The notes under the pieces: model-generated
Seen by the model: the letters and a program-made list of their open reading frames with translations, nothing else
Told to the model about the DNA's origin: nothing
Database searches by the model: none
Program-made: the position numbers and the translations under genes
Shown: positions 62,910 through 64,000 of the stretch, in pieces
Position numbering within the stretch: the stretch's first letter is position 1
How the letters are laid out: each line of letters begins with the position of its first letter
DNA from: Oceanobacillus halotolerans
GTDB taxonomy: Bacteria; Bacillota; Bacilli; Bacillales; Amphibacillaceae
Length of the DNA stretch: 64,000 nucleotides
Direction of reading: 5' to 3'
NCBI RefSeq assembly: GCF_010993955.1
Contig: NZ_WIXL01000002.1
Location: forward strand, 310,001 to 374,000

Positions 62910-64000
62910 TTATTTAACTGGAATATATAGCAATTGCCCTTCTGAAATTTCATCATCTGTTAACCGATTTTGCTTAACAAGTCGAACCTTAGATACATTA
63001 TATTTCTCTGCAATTGATTCTAGTGAATCGTCTCCTTGTACAATACATAACTTCATCTTTGTGTATGTGTCTTCTTCCTCATCTCTGAACATATCTGCTA
63101 AATAGCCTACATCTCTAATTTCATCTGATTCACTTTCATCGTTACTATCGATATTGGGGGATTCATCAAAGTCTATACTAGGTGAATGTGATTCGTTCCA
63201 TATCACTTCTGTACTTTCCCCTTCCGTATCCTCTAATGAGGGTGATTCAACTGAGGAAGATTCATCATCCTTTTGGAAAAATTCCTTAAGGCTTTGTGTC
63301 TCCTTATACTTCCAACGGTCTTTTTCCTTTTCCTGATTTGAATGATCATCTTTATCTTCTACAAAATCTGAAGATAATGGTGGTGTATCTTTTGTATCGA
63401 TTGATTCATTAACAGAAGAGGATTCATTTAGTTCTTCTTGTGTTTGATTAATTTCAAATTCAAAAAATTCATCTTCCTCTTCACTACGTTGAGACGCAGC
63501 ATATGCTTCTGACTCAGCACTTTCCTCTACTGATTCTTCAATTGAGCTACTTTCGATATCCTCCTCTTCTTGTTCTTCATCGCGAATTCCATTAATCTCA
63601 ATAACAGAATTAAGGTTTAGCTGACTATGATTTGGTAGCTCATAGTCAAATGACTCAACACTTACCGTTATATCATTAATGTCCGATACACGATAAGTGG
63701 GAACAGAAATCTCTACAGGGAACCGATGAACAAATTCCACTTGCCCGTCTTCCCTATCCATCACTCTTTCCACATAACGTTTCGAATGAAAGTCATCAAA
63801 ATCCTCCACCTCATCTTTTAGCTCATTTAGAGTGTCTACTTTTTGATACTCACCCTGAAGTTCTATAACACCTCTAATAGATATATACTCATGAAAAGGC
63901 TGGATTGATATTTCTGGGTCAAGAGAGATCCCTAACATTTCCGAAACTTCCTGTCCCTTTTCAAAATACAATGATTCATTTAACTCGAACCGAAATACTC
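62910..64000 (-). CDS. spoVID: Coat morphogenetic protein SpoVID (5' end outside window)
   Basis: Protein needed for coat encasement of the spore. The frame is open to base 64000, reading VFRFELNESLYFEKGQEVSE, which lines up with the B. subtilis N-terminus, so only about the first six residues are missing. A conserved N-terminal domain (about 1-130) is followed by a very acidic, Glu/Ser-rich stretch (about 140-300) and a C-terminal LysM domain (LCIVQGDDSLESIAEKYNVS to EGQLLYIPVK). Upstream of ysxE as in B. subtilis. Confidence 0.93.
   Translation of the reverse strand, partial: VFRFELNESLYFEKGQEVSEMLGISLDPEISIQPFHEYISIRGVIELQGEYQKVDTLNELKDEVEDFDDFHSKRYVERVMDREDGQVEFVHRFPVEISVPTYRVSDINDITVSVESFDYELPNHSQLNLNSVIEINGIRDEEQEEEDIESSSIEESVEESAESEAYAASQRSEEEDEFFEFEINQTQEELNESSSVNESIDTKDTPPLSSDFVEDKDDHSNQEKEKDRWKYKETQSLKEFFQKDDESSSVESPSLEDTEGESTEVIWNESHSPSIDFDESPNIDSNDESESDEIRDVGYLADMFRDEEEDTYTKMKLCIVQGDDSLESIAEKYNVSKVRLVKQNRLTDDEISEGQLLYIPVK

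Overview
The window is a chromosomal segment of an AT-rich, endospore-forming member of the Bacillaceae. Gene content and order follow the Bacillus subtilis alaS-to-spoVID region. The abundant intergenic palindromic repeats fit an Oceanobacillus/Virgibacillus/Gracilibacillus-type genome, but genus is an inference. Almost all genes are on the minus strand. No rRNA, tRNA, CRISPR array, transposase or prophage gene was found.
1-11.3 kb: alaS (3' end outside the window) behind an unusually long T-box leader, an AI-2E-family permease, a zinc-ribbon protein, recD2, a TPR protein, and the tRNA-thiolation/cysteine set mnmA, cysteine desulfurase and cymR. 11.3-18.4 kb: rarA and an RsfA-type regulator on the plus strand, a repeat cluster, a 6S RNA gene with its own promoter, then the aspS-hisS operon behind a T-box leader and a YrzK-like small protein. 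18.4-30.7 kb: amidase, dtd, rel, apt, recJ, a LapA-domain protein, secDF, comN and spoVB. 30.7-43.7 kb: repeats, an ArsB/NhaD-type permease, a TIGR04086-type membrane protein, yajC-tgt-queA, a DUF2905 protein, ruvAB, yebC, a YhcN/YlaJ lipoprotein, nadE, a CotS-like kinase-fold protein, safA and pheB. 43.7-56.4 kb: obg, spo0B, rpmA-prp-rplU with an L21-type leader, spoIVFB-spoIVFA, minDC, mreDCB, radC, spoIIB and folC. 56.5-64 kb: a plus-strand pair of RimK-like ATP-grasp ligases, valS with a T-box leader, a small membrane protein, ysxE, and spoVID (5' end outside the window).
The genes serve translation (AlaRS, AspRS, HisRS, ValRS, MnmA, Tgt, QueA, L21, L27, Obg, Dtd), DNA repair (RecD2, RarA, RecJ, RuvAB, RadC), protein export (SecDF, YajC), cell shape and division (MreBCD, MinCD), and sporulation (Spo0B, SpoIIB, SpoIVFA/FB, SpoVB, SpoVID, SafA and coat-associated proteins).
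The least ordinary part is between the genes. At least five families of hairpin-forming repeats (called A, B, C, D and F here), a short module M with compensating stem changes, and a long single-copy element E fill most gaps over 250 bp. They nest in one another and sit inside terminator-like stems, in the alaS leader, and at one place supply a stop codon. Other leads are a hairpin that buries the ribosome binding site of the YhcN/YlaJ lipoprotein, kinase-fold genes directly after both LysM coat proteins, -35 boxes that contain the stop codon of the preceding gene, and the tandem ATP-grasp genes.
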